64,000 nt of DNA from Brienomyrus brachyistius (GCF_023856365.1 NC_064541.1:27630214-27694213), one strand, 5' to 3'. Positions 35,827 through 48,160 are shown, counted from the first letter of the stretch. Notes: generated from the sequence alone by a model not told the origin. Made by a program: numbers and translations.

Positions 35827-35984
35827 ACCCTAAAGTCACACCTCGCAGGTTTAGGCAAGCAAATGTACAGCACATTAGATGTGTTAAACACTACAGCAGG
35901 ATATCAAATGACTCTGTATGTGTGGAATTTCTACCCCCCCCCATGTTTCTGCAGTGTGTTACCTTCAAAGGCCTGTGTTTATGT

Positions 35985-36160
35985 GTATGCGTGCATGTGT
36001 GCGTTTATGTGTGCGTGCATGTGTGCGTCAGTGTGTGTGTACGTCAGTGTGCGTGTGTGCGCCCTGCAGTGGGCTGGCATTCCCTCCAGTGTGTCCCCAT
36101 AGGCTTAGGCTCACAGTGATCCTCCACTGGATAAGCAGCTGTGGACGACTGCGTTAAAGC
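35985..36160 (+). repeat. SINE-like repeat fragment, family 1 (tail part)
   Basis: A gtgtgcg-rich stretch leads into gccctgcagtgggctggcat, cataggcttaggctcacagt and ccactggataagcagctgtg, the body and 3' part of the repeat seen at 41.2 and 41.6 kb. Confidence 0.7.
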
Positions 36161-36164
36161 CGCT

Positions 36165-37222
36165 CATATCAAACCATGCACTAATAAACACTGTTAAAAT
36201 AAACACTAATCACGAGTGATGATGTCAGAGTGCAGGTCTCACCCTGGGGGTGGGGGCCTTGGCGTGGAAAGCAGCCCTTGCCCCAGCTCCCGGGGAGGGC
36301 ACCTCACACAGAGAGCACTCCTGCTGGTACCACCACGATTCTCATTAGTGAGCCAGCCTTGGCCAGCAGGCTTTGCCTGGGTCAGGGCTCCAAAGGCCGT
36401 TTACTCAATTTATACTGAGGGAGGGGGGGCACATAAAACAGCAGGTGTTATTATAGGACCCCCCCATGTGGGCCATTAATGCAACGACTTAACAGAAGTT
36501 GCGAAATTGTGTTTACGTGTGTGAGGGGGGTGAGGTCCCTGCGCTCTGTCATCCTGTGGCCTCAAACCCTGGCCCCCCTAAGTCAGTGTAATCCCCCCCC
36601 CCAGCCCCCAATACGCTGCTGGGCTCCAGCAGGCTGAGCCAGGGCATTCGCCATGCCCACAATATCTGTGCCGCGAGTCGAACTCGAGGCCCTTGACTCT
36701 CACTAACATGACGGGGATCACGAGAAATGGAAATTGTCGGCACAATTTAACACGGCCCTGGCCTGCAAAATTCATTAGAGGCCCAGGTGGCGAAATGGCA
36801 TTTGGAGGGTGGAGAGAGAGAGGGAGGGGGTGATGTAGATGAGCAGGGAGGAGGCGGCGGTGAGAGCAGGCCATGTGCAGAGAGGCAAAAGTGCTTTAAG
36901 CAGTATTTCATTAAAGCAGTAATGTTATGATGGCTGACCTTTCACCAGCCCCTGACTTTGTAATGTAGCCGCCCCCCCCCACCCCCCCCAATCGCACCGT
37001 GCTTGAGTGCTGGACCTGCTTTAATTAACAGATCGGCCATACCAGGAATGACAGAGAGGCGGGGGGGGGGGGGGGTGTTGGGACCTGGAAGCTATGGCCT
37101 TTTAACAGGAAGCAGAGGAGGATACAGAGACATGCTGGCCAATGGGAACCTTCATACCCTCAGGGGGGCGGGACAACACTCTGACTGCAGGTAACCCTGG
37201 GGTCATTTCACTCTTCCCTGTA

Positions 37223-37263
<41 letters not shown>

Positions 37264-38750
37264 TCCCATACTACAGACACAGACGGAGTCCAGAGATTAA
37301 CAGTGTGAAGTATCGATTTTTTTCTTTAATCACAGAGGCTACCAGCAGGTGATGATTAACTGCGGCAGACAGGGGGCGCTATTAAGCGAGAGCTACCTCC
37401 TGGAACCATGCTGACATTCATAAAGCCCTCACCTTCCCAAAAAGGACCTTCCTGGATGGAGAGGGCCGTTTCTCAGGACGTGTCTCTGCTTAATAAGAAA
37501 AACACTAACACAGAGGCAGAGAGCCGCTGCAATACAGTACAGTATACACAGAGGGGGCTCCTTTTGCAGCGGGTAATAAATGTGTTATAAAGAGGAAAGT
37601 GGGAGGGGAGAGCAACCTAACCCACAGTCAACGTGTCTGGCTGATGGGGTGGACCCCGGTAAACACAACACAGAATTACCACAGACACTGGCCATACCTT
37701 TCAGTCCACATGTGTTCCAACTCTCTCAGGCTCCCTCTGCGGGCAGCGAGAGTATAGTGTTGATGTCAGACTGTACCCACAGACTCTGGGACTCAAGCCC
37801 CGGGCGACTGGGGGCGCTACGGACTTCGGTTTACAGATAGTGAAGCTCTAATGTTGGTCGACTGCTTCTGGCGATTCAGAGGGGAAAACTCCTTCAAGAA
37901 TATTCTGCCGCTACTTCTGCGTGCAGCTAAAAGGAGCCAGCGAGTCAGGGAAGGGTTTGGAAGCTACTGAAGTTCAATGAACGTGACTGATATTTAACCA
38001 GAGAGGACGGAAGGGCTTTGACACCGAGACGGAAATGGCCGAGACTCAAAGGTTTAGTAGGGTTTTGAAGGCCACTAGCTGGGTCGAAGACCCAGAACCC
38101 GAGTGTTGAAGGTCACGGGCCAGGAACCCCTGACGTGGTTCGGTGTTGCCCTGGACGGCTTTCGGCCCCACAATCTCTCTGAGCAAGAGCCCATCACCAC
38201 TGGATGAGACAAAGACCAGCTCAAGCATTGCTGATAAAACATCAGCCACAGATGGTTTACTGTGGTTCAGGAAAAAAGAGAAAAACAGAAAAATGTGATC
38301 GATGGGCTGATGCATTGATCAGACAGAAACAGATGTATCACTGATCGCTGATACAATGTTTGATTAATACAGAGTGAAGTGCAGCAGCCGAAGCCTGAGA
38401 CAGCCCCCCCGCAGGGTCAAACTGCCTTGGTATTGTTTTTAATCTAAAATGTCGTGGAAAAAATATGACAGAGGAGGAAGGAGGTATTGCGCTTTTGCGC
38501 TCCAGGACTGAATCTGCCTCACATCACAACGACCTGCTGTTTGTCTGACTTGGGAGTGAGGATATTGCCTCGGTCAGCCGAAGGCGTCGGAGCAATGAAG
38601 TCTACTGGCCGGGGGGGCGTTGCTGAGTGTGGGAAACAAGGAAACTGGATTTAAATTAATGGCACTTCCCCAGGCAGAAAGGTCACTGCACTATCATAGT
38701 TTAGCTACGCTTGGAGGGTGGAGGGGTCAAAGCAGGCAGGCCAAATTTCA
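36165..38750. other. Intronic stretch with (TG)n and G runs
   Basis: Contains G15 at 37061-37075 and a (TG)n at 37226-37261. Otherwise no feature is recognised. Confidence 0.5.
37226..37261. repeat. (TG)n microsatellite
   Basis: About 18 uninterrupted TG dinucleotides. Confidence 0.95.
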
Positions 38751-38754
38751 GTAA

Positions 38755-39900
38755 ATTTCAGTTTCAGTATGCTACACTCACCACACTTAACTGAGTAACA
38801 GCTTCAGTATACTACACTCACCACACTTAACTGAGTAACAGCTTCAGTATGAAACACTCACCGCACTTAACTGAGTAACAGCTTCAGTATGAAACACTCA
38901 CCGCACTTAACTGAGTAAGAGCTTCAGTATGCCACACTCACCACACTTCAGTAACAGCTTCAGTATGCCACACACTCCACACTTCACTGAGTAACAGCTT
39001 CAGTTATCCACACTCTCTACACTTCACTAACAGCTTCAGTTTCAGTATACCATACACTACACACGTCACTGAAACACAGCTTCAATATGCCACACACTCC
39101 ACACATCACTTAGTAACAGCTTCAGTATACCACACACGCTACACATCACTTAGTAACAGCTTCAGTATACCACACACGCTACATGTCTCTGAGTAACAGC
39201 TTTAATATGCCACACACTCCACATGTCTCTGAGTAACAGCTTTAACATGCCACTCACTCCACATGTCACTAAGTAACAGCTTCAGTATACCACACACTAC
39301 ACAGGTCACTAAGTAACAGCTTCAGTATACCACACACTACACAGGTCACTAAGTAACAGCTTCAGTATACCACACACTACACAGGTCACTAAGTAGCAGC
39401 TTCAGTATACCACACACTACACAGGTCACTAAGTAACAGCTTCAGTATACCACACACTATACAGGTCACTAAGTAACAGCTTCAGTATACCACACACTAC
39501 ACAGGTCACTAAGTAACAGCTTCAGTATACCACACACTGCACAGGTCACTAAGTAACAGCTTCAGTATACCACACACTACACAGGTCACTAAGTAACAGC
39601 TTCAGTATACCACACACTACACAGGTCACTAAGTAACAGCTTCAGTATACCACACACTACACAGGTCACTAAGTAACAGCTTCAGTATACCACACACTAC
39701 ACAGGTCACTAAGTAACAGCTTCAGTATACCACACACTACACAGGTCACTAAGTAACAGCTTCAGTATACCACACACTACACAGGTCACTAAGTAACAGC
39801 TTCAGTATACCACACACTATACAGGTCACTAAGTAACAGTTTCAATGTGCTGCACGCTCCACGCTTCACTGAGTAAGAGGTTGAATAAATAACACACTCA
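38755..39900. repeat. Minisatellite, 40-bp unit, about 28 copies
   Basis: The unit is aacagcttcagtataccaca plus cactacacaggtcactaagt. Copies from about 39280 to 39840 are nearly identical and exactly 40 bp apart; those before 39280 are diverged and vary in length. Confidence 0.96.
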
Positions 39901-40378
39901 CCACACAAACAGCTTTGATAATACAAGGTGCCCCTAAGTAAACCGATTTGATATTGCACATACCCAACACATCAAAGTAATCAGGTCAAATATTTCTCAA
40001 ACTAGCTTCAGTTTTCTAGAAACCCAACACATCATTGAGTAAACAGCTTCAATTCAGCACACACCCAGCACATCATGGGGTGAAGTGAGCTTAAGTTTAC
40101 TGTGACTCTCTCAGGTGCGGGATGAGCAGCCAAGCTCCCAGGTTGGTCACTGAATAATAAGCGGCTACTGGGACACCTATTGTCACACAATGTCACCTAC
40201 ACATGGGACTGTGGCCCGAAAAGCATCTGGCCAGTCACCTTGAGACTGTGCCCTCGATGAATCGGTGAAACGCCGCAGCTCTGCCGCTCCGCACTTTCAA
40301 GGACTCGTCGTGTTGCTGATAGATTTCACTTTGACTGTCTGCTGGTAATACTGGCGACATTGATTTAGTTTTGGCCCC

Positions 40379-40566
40379 CCCTCTCTCTCTCTCTCTCTCC
40401 CTCTCTCTCTCTCTCCCTCTCTCTCTCTCTCCCTCTCTCTCTCTCTCCCTCGATCTCCCTCTCTCTCCCTCTCTCTCCCTCTCTCTCCCTCCCTCTCTCT
40501 CTCTCTCCCTCTCTCTCCCTCTCTCTCTCTCTCTCCCTCGATCTCCCTCTCCCTCTCTCTCCCTCT
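40379..40566. repeat. (CTCTCTCC)n polypyrimidine repeat
   Basis: An almost pure pyrimidine run of about 190 bp with two cgatct interruptions at 40451 and 40539. Suitable for triplex (H-DNA) formation. The arginine/glutamate-rich minus-strand frames are artefacts. Confidence 0.95.
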
Positions 40567-41224
40567 GATCTGCTCCCTGCAGGAAGAAAAGCAATAACAA
40601 AACCCTTCATTCAAGCCCCATTCCAGCAATGAGACAATACCAAAAGCCTCCCCATAAAAACATTTATTTGATTTTTCAGAAGATTTCAGAAGTAGGATAT
40701 TATTTAAAAATCATTATACTCCTTGTCATTGCATGTCCCATAATACTGAACTATAAATAAATAGGAAAGATACAATATTTTCCTTTATGAGAAAGTATTT
40801 AGTTACTTTTTAAGAATAAAATGTAAACTCTTCTCTGAGTGAAGGTGTTGCACATAAGATCAACTGAGAGAGCATGGGAAATTTCCTTGGGTCTTGGATG
40901 GCGAACTCCGCCGTCATACACCCTGCAACACACATCCGCCGGTCTCCGTGGTGGCTGTGTGGGCGCGACACTCACCAAAGCACCTGCAGAGAGCATCTGG
41001 TCTTGCCGCTTCATGTTTCGCTCATCAATGTCGCCCCCTTGTGAGTGGGATGACACAGGGCATATGGTGCCGCTCACTGCATCCTGACTCGGAGCCTAAT
41101 CTTCTCGCTACCATCACTGTGTGCCTCGGTGATAAATATCACAGGCATGTTTTGTCACTCCGTAAAGCTCAGAGTACAGCACAGTCACTAAATTATTAAC
41201 AATTTAATTCATTTAACTTTTAAA

Positions 41225-41420
41225 GACCAGTTTGCATGTTCTCCCCACGCTCACGTGGATTTCTGCTGAGCTCTTCGGTCTCCTTTCATAGTACAGCTTA
41301 GGTTCACTATCCACACTCCGCAGGGATTGCGTTGGTTCGTGCACTTTTAGGACAGGGCCCCTATAAGCGTTTTTAGATGGATAGATGGATGGATGTGTGG
41401 ATGGATGGATAAATTAATTC
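41225..41420 (+). repeat. SINE-like repeat, family 1, with GATG tail
   Basis: Runs from tttgcatgttctccccacgc through ggcccctataagcg to a tail of gatggatagatggatggatg words at 41376-41410. The tRNA-like head is absent. Confidence 0.75.
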
Positions 41421-41604
41421 AACAAGTATAATCTGACCCATTGTTGGACCTGAAACGAAGAAGTGGAGCATAGATACCGTGAACTGTAATAGGTTCTAAA
41501 GGCCTGGTTAAGTGTTTCATTCCAGCCCTCAAACCCAGATCCAGCCACTCTCTGTGATTATTAGCATGAGGGTCATTTGCGTGTAAATGGGAGAAAATCA
41601 CTGG

Positions 41605-41952
41605 TTGTTCCATCCATCCATTATCTGTACCCATTTGTCCTATGCAGGGTTGTGGGGGGGGGGGTCTGGAGTCTGTGACAGAAGATACAGGCACCAGGTG
41701 GGTGACAACCCAACCCTTCACACGTCGCACGCCATTCACACCAAAGGGAATTTGGCAACTTCAATTAACCATAGCAAGTTATTTTGGACTGTGGGGGGGG
41801 GGGGGAACTAGAACATCAGGAGGAACCCCCCCCCCCCAATGACAGGGGGAGAATATGCAAATTCCACACACATGGAGCCATGGCACATGACTCATACCCA
41901 GGCCCCAGGTACTGTTACTGCGGTAACAGTATTAACCAATGCGCAACCCTCT
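41605..41952 (-). repeat. Near-complete SINE-like repeat, family 1
   Basis: Reads in reverse: tail ccatccatccattatctgta, then tatgcagggttgtggggggg, gggaatttggcaacttcaat, gagaatatgcaaattccaca and a tRNA-like head (minus strand gttgcgcattggttaatac). Two homopolymers (G13 at 41793, C11 near 41827) have grown inside it. It faces the copy at 41225-41420. Confidence 0.8.
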
Positions 41953-42902
41953 GATTGCCTGATTTTATACAAAAAAAAATCCCCAAAGCTGCCTTTCTTC
42001 TTTAATACCTTTCTGGCCCAAATGATGACAAAACATCCTCTCCACACTGCCCCCCTCCGGAAGGCTAAAATGTGTATCACACACCCAAAGGGTTACAGGC
42101 CGGCGGGGGCCCGTGGCCCAAAGCGCGGCGGTTGCCGGGGCGATGGGAGCCACCACCTTCTCCCTGACGCAGGACATCACACATCAACAAGATCCTGCAC
42201 AGCCAATGCCATCTCGGCACTGTCTCTGAACCTATTCTTGCTACAGTGGCTATTAAACATTTATGCATTTTGCTTCTGGGCTGGAGATAAAAGAGAAAGC
42301 TTACTAGTGTTTCGGAATAAGTAAATATACAGTGTTTCTCAGCGGGCATTTAAAATGGGAACGGAGAGACCGGATTTATTTTAAAGCTGCCTGTCTGATA
42401 TCACTAAACGGGGGGAGAGAAAAGGCCAGTAGGACACAGAGAAAGTTACTGAGGCACATATGCTGAAATTTCAGAACAAGCCGGGAAGGCATCACACACG
42501 GCGACTGGCAAATGTGCCGTCTGCCGCCCTGGGGTCCATCCCGCTTTGCTCCATTCGCTGATTCAGGGCCTCCGAGGGCCACCAATGAGCTCACATATTT
42601 CCCTTGGGTCCCATGCGAGGGGCATGTACTGTAACAGGCATGACAGGCAGAAATCCTCTACCACTTCTTAAGAGTTGCTGGCTATGAGACGCGGTGCCGT
42701 GGCAACGGCATACCATCACAGTTCGTTAATCTCCCTAACGGAGAAGCAAGGCTTGGCGCAGACTGCTGTACAGCACGAACGCCACGCAGAGCTCGAAGGT
42801 TAAATACGCCAGTGATCTAACACTAATGTCTTCACCCTGCTCTTATGCAGAAATTCTCCTCCCTATGTATTGTGTTCACACTGATGTGACATTTATTAAA
42901 AA

Positions 42903-43035
42903 TATACAGTACCAGTCATAAGTATGGACACACAATTTTACATAAAGGTTTATTTGTACTATTCTCTACAATGTAGAATAATTATAGAGATATCAGAGCT
43001 ATATAGTAACATATGAATTCATGCACTGATTATTA
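42903..43035 (+). mobile_element. Tc1/mariner-type transposon end, truncated
   Basis: Starts acagtaccagtcataagtat and continues ggacacacaattttacat, then a tattctctacaatgtagaat block and a tattaaagtgttacacaaaa block. This order is the well-known terminal region of fish Tc1-like elements. There is no transposase and no second terminus nearby; it stops at a family-2 SINE at 43050. Confidence 0.75.
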
Positions 43036-43049
43036 AAGTGTTACACAAA

Positions 43050-43170
43050 AACATGGGGGGGGGGGCTCCATGGGTTGGGACTCAGAAGGTTGTCGGTTCA
43101 AGTCTGCCACCACTGGGCTCTTGAGTGAGGCCCTTAACCCCGATTGCTCCAGATGCTGGCTGACCCTACC
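43050..43170 (+). repeat. tRNA-like SINE fragment, family 2
   Basis: ggctccatgggttgggactc (A-box region), gttgtcggttcaagtctgcc (B-box-like), then gagtgaggcccttaacccc and tgctccagatgctggctgac. Matches in reverse the copies at 17.8 and 27.7 kb. Confidence 0.75.
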
Positions 43171-44334
43171 GTCTCCTCAATGCCAGTTCCATGAGGTGGC
43201 CTTCTGGCATGTTTCTCCAGCTGTCCTGAAGGAGGCCCCATAAATGCTGAGCTCTCATTGGCCACTTTCCCTTCTCTCTCTGGTCCGACTCACCTCAAAC
43301 CATTTCTACTCTGTTTATGTCAGATGGCCGGGTCCTGTGCACTTCCTTCTGGCAGCCTGTGAATGAGACCCGTCACTCTGCTGGGGGAGAAGCTTCTCTC
43401 CACATCAAATTGCAAATTGGATGAGTAGCAGCCCAATGCGCTGTTTACATTTATATCTTTTTGTGCAAAAAGCCCATAAATGATTTTGTTAAATAGTCCT
43501 ATTTCAGAATGGGAAAATATGTAGCTGTGTTTTTCCAATAACGTTTTTGATTAAATCAATGTGTGGGAAAGTCAGAGAAAGGGCTGATGTAAGTAGGTGT
43601 TGTGTGGTAACACTGCGACCCTCTGAACCGCTACAGGACTTCAATTTTATCAGTTATAAAGGGAACATTTTATTAACAGTGTTTTCCCAGCTGATTAGCT
43701 TATTGAAATTGCTGTCCTCTCGAAAACATACCTAACAGAAAGTACTGTTCACCAGGAGGTGGTCAGCGAGGGCGGTGTCTCACTGGAAGTGGTCATAAAG
43801 GCAATTTGGACCAAGATGTGGGTAGAACAGAGTAAAGTACACTAGCAGACAGTCACACAAGGTTGTTTATGCTCTGAATTGGTCAGAATGAGTAATTTAC
43901 TAACGGGACAGCGTTATGTGGACCAGGAAGTGGTCAGATAAGGAAGTTTTCTTTCAACAAGCTGCTCGGTGCAGACAGAGAGCTTTATCCTGGAAAATCT
44001 CTGAAGCCTGGGATCTATTTTCGACAAAGGTGGATGCAGAGAAAACAAACACTGGCATCCTGGCAAGCAGGAAGACAAGCACCTATGCAGTGGACAGCAA
44101 AATAAGCAGCACCGACACTAATGATGTGTTTGCTCTTGATTAGCCTTGGCGTGGAGTAGGTGTAGCTAGTGCAGGTCTTTGTCTTCGTTTAAATGCAAAC
44201 GTTTAATCAGACGAATGTGTTTTAAAAGACCCTGCAAGCCTTCCATTCGATGCAGATGTTTTTTGGCACCCTATCACTATAGACGCTTCAAGTAAGTAGC
44301 GGCATAGGAATCTCATGCTGGAGGTCGTCTGCAG

Positions 44335-44675
44335 TGATGTATGTATAACCAGGCAGGTGGAGCAACCATCTTACTGCTGCATGATGCATAAACACCTCAA
44401 AAGCAATACAGCCACAGACTGACCTCTTTCTTAAGATAATACTGCAGTAATGTATGTAGAACCAGGCAGGTGGAGCAACCATCTTACTGCTGCATGATGC
44501 ATAAACACCTCAAAAGCAATACAGCCACAGACTGACCTCTTTCTTAAGATAATACTGCAGTAATGTATGTAGAACCAGGCAGGTGGAGCAACCATCTTAC
44601 TGCTGCATGATGCATAAACACCTCAAAAGGAATCCGGCCACAGACTGACCTCTGTCTTAAGATAACACTGCAGTA
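44335..44675. repeat. 113-bp tandem triplication
   Basis: The block accaggcaggtggagcaacc occurs at 44348, 44461 and 44574. Units are almost identical, including ttactgctgcatgatgcata and agactgacctctttcttaag, so the duplication is recent. Confidence 0.93.
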
Positions 44676-44689
44676 ATGTAAGGAGATTT

Positions 44690-44813
44690 CTCTGTGTGTG
44701 TGGGTCATGTATATATTACAAATGTCCCCCCAATATGATAAAACCTTTCATTTTGATGTTGGCGGATCATCAGGTAACCCCAACCTGCAGCCATATTTAC
44801 ATCCAAACAAAAG

Positions 44814-44814
<1 letters not shown>
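44690..44814 (+). repeat. Microsatellite-flanked dispersed repeat, copy 5 (5' part)
   Basis: tgtgtgtgtgggtcatgtat, then atattacaaatgtccccccaat and gataaaacctttcattttga, matching the start of the copy at 63.3 kb. The remainder is replaced by (GA)n. Confidence 0.7.

Positions 44815-44882
<68 letters not shown>
44815..44882. repeat. (GA)n microsatellite
   Basis: About 33 uninterrupted GA dinucleotides. Confidence 0.97.
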
Positions 44883-44885
<3 letters not shown>

Positions 44886-45405
44886 AACCACTACATTTAT
44901 TCTATTTTAGGAGGAAAAACTATTTTAATTATGAGAAAACTACAAAATAAACGCACCTTCAAAAATGTCTCTAGGATGAAGCTATATTTGCATGAAGGCT
45001 CCTCGTTCTGGATTTAAAAGAAGTGCCGCTTGCTGTGTCCACGGCTATAAGACAGATCATTGTTGGCTCTGGGCCCCAGTGTCAGATCTACTCATCCCTC
45101 TTCCAATGGAACCCCCAGCATATGAACACAAACTGCTCACGAAGGACGAAGGTCGCAACACCTCCAAAACGACTAGCTGTCCACCATGACAGTAAACACT
45201 ACCATGCAGAACTGGAACTTGGATGGTGAATTTGACCAGCTCATCTCACTGTGACTAACCGCACTCTGGCTGCCTGACAAGTTCTATATTTCCACATCTT
45301 TGAATATTGGCCATACTTTTACACTGGTTACACTGAGAGATGTGGGTTAGTAATTATAGGGGGGGGTCCCTTTTTTTTGAGGAGGGGGCATGGTGAGAGT
45401 CCATT

Positions 45406-45794
45406 CTATCTATCTATCTCGGCCTGTGGCCCCGACGGGGGCATAAGCCGTCAACCAGCTCTCCCCAGGCACCTCGGTTCTGAGTCAGTCTTTCCAGCTG
45501 TCCCCACATCTTCCCCAACGTCTTTGCATCTGTGCCCAGGTCACGGCGCCACGTATTTCTAGGCCGACCCCTCTTCCTCTTCCCCTGGGGGTTCCAGGTG
45601 AGGGCCTGTCTTGTGATGTTGGAAGCAGGCCTGCGAAGGGTATGGCCTACGCATCGCCTGCGTCTCTGAAGGGCGTCCTCCTCAACGGGCTCGAAGTAGG
45701 TACTGAGGCTGCGCATCAGTGTCGTGTGGTTGGAAGGACTGACTCTACCATCGGCACGAGGTAAAGAATGTACAGCAAGAAAAAATACATTCAT
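45406..45794 (-). mobile_element. Non-LTR retrotransposon: C-terminal end of ORF2 with GATA tail
   Basis: The minus-strand frame 45794-45414 carries RRRRCVGHTLRRP, then GKRKRGRPRNTWRRDL, then WGQLERLTQNRGAWGELVDG. This ordered set is the C-terminal tail of reverse-transcriptase ORF2 of animal non-LTR retrotransposons. The stop TAG lies inside the 3' (GATA)n tail at 45406-45420, so there is no 3' UTR. It is 5'-truncated: the reverse transcriptase and endonuclease domains are missing. The remaining frame of about 115 codons is uninterrupted, which suggests a fairly recent insertion. I cannot name the clade with certainty. It is not an expressed host gene as far as can be seen. Confidence 0.8.
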
Positions 45795-45799
45795 TCTCT

Positions 45800-46930
45800 G
45801 AAAGTTAATAGTCGTGACTGGATCCCTTCAGCATTTAATTAAATCAGTTTATAGCCATTAGAGTCAGTTAATTATCACATTTTTTAACTCCAAATGCATA
45901 CACCAGTACAAAATGCAAAGATAATCTCTCAGGATATTCTGCAGTCCGCAAATTGGAATTAACACCATACACTGCCCATAATAAGTTTCTTCCTTAAGCA
46001 GATGTTAGCAAATATGCCTGAAACGTTCCCCTAAATGAACTCTGTGTTGAAGGCCTTCAACTTTTAGGCAACAAAACCACAAACATACTAGACTCAAAGA
46101 TAGATGTTATGATCATTTACGCCATTTGGAACGCAGACAAAATCACACTTCCAGCAGGTCAGCTGAACTAATCAAATCTCATCTAACAAATTACACTGCA
46201 AACAGCCAATCAGAATCCTATCCACTTCAGGGCTGCAGAGGCAGCCAGAGCCCTTCCAACCAATAAGAGTCCACCACACAATCAATGGGAATCCTTGTAA
46301 ATTCCATTCAAACAGCTAAAATCTGTCCAATGAAATATGTCCAATCCAGAGTTGAATAACAGCAGGGTTCCAGACCTAACAGTCAAACTCAAACGAGTCA
46401 GGAAATGAGAAGAAGCAGAGACGTCTGACATGATCACAATGTCCGGTCTGAAAATCAGATCATGCTCCACACACACGTGGACGCTACATGTGTGATAAAA
46501 TCCACACACATCGCAGAACACGGTTACAGCCGGGAAACATGGGGCTGGTCATAACATGCATATGGCGTGAGGCGCCGATCTCCTGACATGCGCATGGCGT
46601 GTTAGCGGGACCACGGCAGGTCCAAATCGCATGCATTTAAATAGGATTTAAGCCACAGAGCCCATTTATATTCCACAAGCATGGCATCTTATAAATATTA
46701 GAAGAAGGGCGCTTTAAGGAAAGAGAAGAAAGATAAATTGTTCATTGGAGACGCGGAGCACCTGTGCCACTTCCCTGGGAGATAAAGCTCTCCGTCACCC
46801 TCCAAATGTCTCCATCTCACTTAATGAGCATCCAGCTTCTCCATGCCCCCCCCCCCACCCGCTGTGTCAGTCACTCCTCTCGTGATGAACAGGCTGACGC
46901 CGTTCCAGCTGACTCGCTCCCGCTGTGTTT
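45800..46930. other. Intronic stretch with no recognised feature
   Basis: AT-richer unique-looking sequence. No exon, no clear repeat; a C10 run near 46849. Confidence 0.5.
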
Positions 46931-46934
46931 CCTG

Positions 46935-47780
46935 TGACTGACACTGATTTCAGCTAACAGACACCCCTTGTGCTCTGCTGACTGACACCCACTGCATTTC
47001 TTCTGACTGACAGCAAGTGTATTTCAGCTGACTGACCTCTAACAACTGATGCTCTGCCCCAGCTGACTGATGTTGTGCCCCAACTGATGGATGCTGTGTC
47101 CCGGCCGACTGACGCTGTGGCCCAGCTGACTGACGCTGTGCCCCAGCATGTCTGATGCTGTGCCCCAGCTGACTGATACTGCGCCCCAGCTGACTGATAC
47201 TGTGCCTCAGCATGACTGACGCTGTGCCCCAGCTGACTGACGTTGTGCCCCAGCATGTCTGACGCTGTGCCCCAGCTGACTGATACTGCGCCCCAGCTGA
47301 CTGATACTGTGCCTCAGCATGACTGACGCTGTGCCCCAGCTGACTGACGCTGTGCCCCAGCTGACTGATGCTGTGCCCCAGCATGACTGACGCTGTGCCC
47401 CAGCTGACTGATACTGTGCCCCAGCATGACTGACACTGCGCCCCAGCTGACTGATGCTGTGCCCCAGCATGACTGACGCTGTGCCTCAGCATGACTGACG
47501 CGGTGCCCCAGCTGACTGACGCTGTGCCTCAGCTGACTGACGCTGTGCCTCAGCATGACTGACGCTGTGCCCCAGCTGACTGACGCTGTGCCCCAGCTGA
47601 CTGATGCTGTGCCCCAGCTGACAGACACTGTGCCCCAGCATGACTAATGCTGTGGCTGAGGTGACTGATACTGTGCCCCAGCTGACAGACACTGTGCCCC
47701 AGCATGACTGACACTGTGCCCCAGCTGATTGACGCTGTGCCCCAGCATGACTAATGCTGTGGCCCAGTTGACTGATACCC
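46935..47780. repeat. Minisatellite, 21/22-bp unit, about 35 copies
   Basis: Two unit types alternate: gctgtgccccagctgactga (21 bp with a final c) and gctgtgccccagcatgactg (22 bp). Their order is irregular. Serine/glutamine-rich minus-strand frames (SVSWGTAS, HSVSQLG) come from the array and shift frame at each 22-bp unit. Confidence 0.95.
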
Positions 47781-48160
47781 ACAGAGTTCCAGCAATTTAT
47801 TTTTATTTTTTTTATTTTCTAACATATTGCCAAAATGACACTTTTTTATCGCCTTGAAAGAAAGTTAATAAGCCCAGTGAAAAGTCTGTATAATGAGACA
47901 TGGAGACCTTGAGAGCATATCCATTCTGAGGGCAATCAGTGTTTCCTTCCAGGCAGCGACAGACATCATTAGAAGCAAACGGGACCTGGTAGCTATCATC
48001 AAAGCCTCCGCACAGCATCAGTGGACCATTAGCAGCTTAAACAATGACATCGTAGTGACTGATCGCCAGGGGACCCTGCCCAGGCAGCTGTCTGTCATCA
48101 CAGCAAGGCTGGCCCAGGGTGCGAGGCCGTGAGCTGGAGCCACACTGCAGGGGTACTCAC

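Larger units (their letters stand above)
8979..48160 (-). other. rbms3: rbms3 intron between RRM1 and RRM2 exons (39.2 kb)
   Basis: This phase-0 intron starts gtgagt at 48160 and ends ctgccaacag at 8979. It carries most tandem arrays and interspersed repeats of the window. No further exon of rbms3 and no nested gene is supported in it. All longer open frames overlap tandem repeats or low-complexity sequence and lack recognisable domains, except the LINE remnant at 45.4 kb. Confidence 0.9.
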
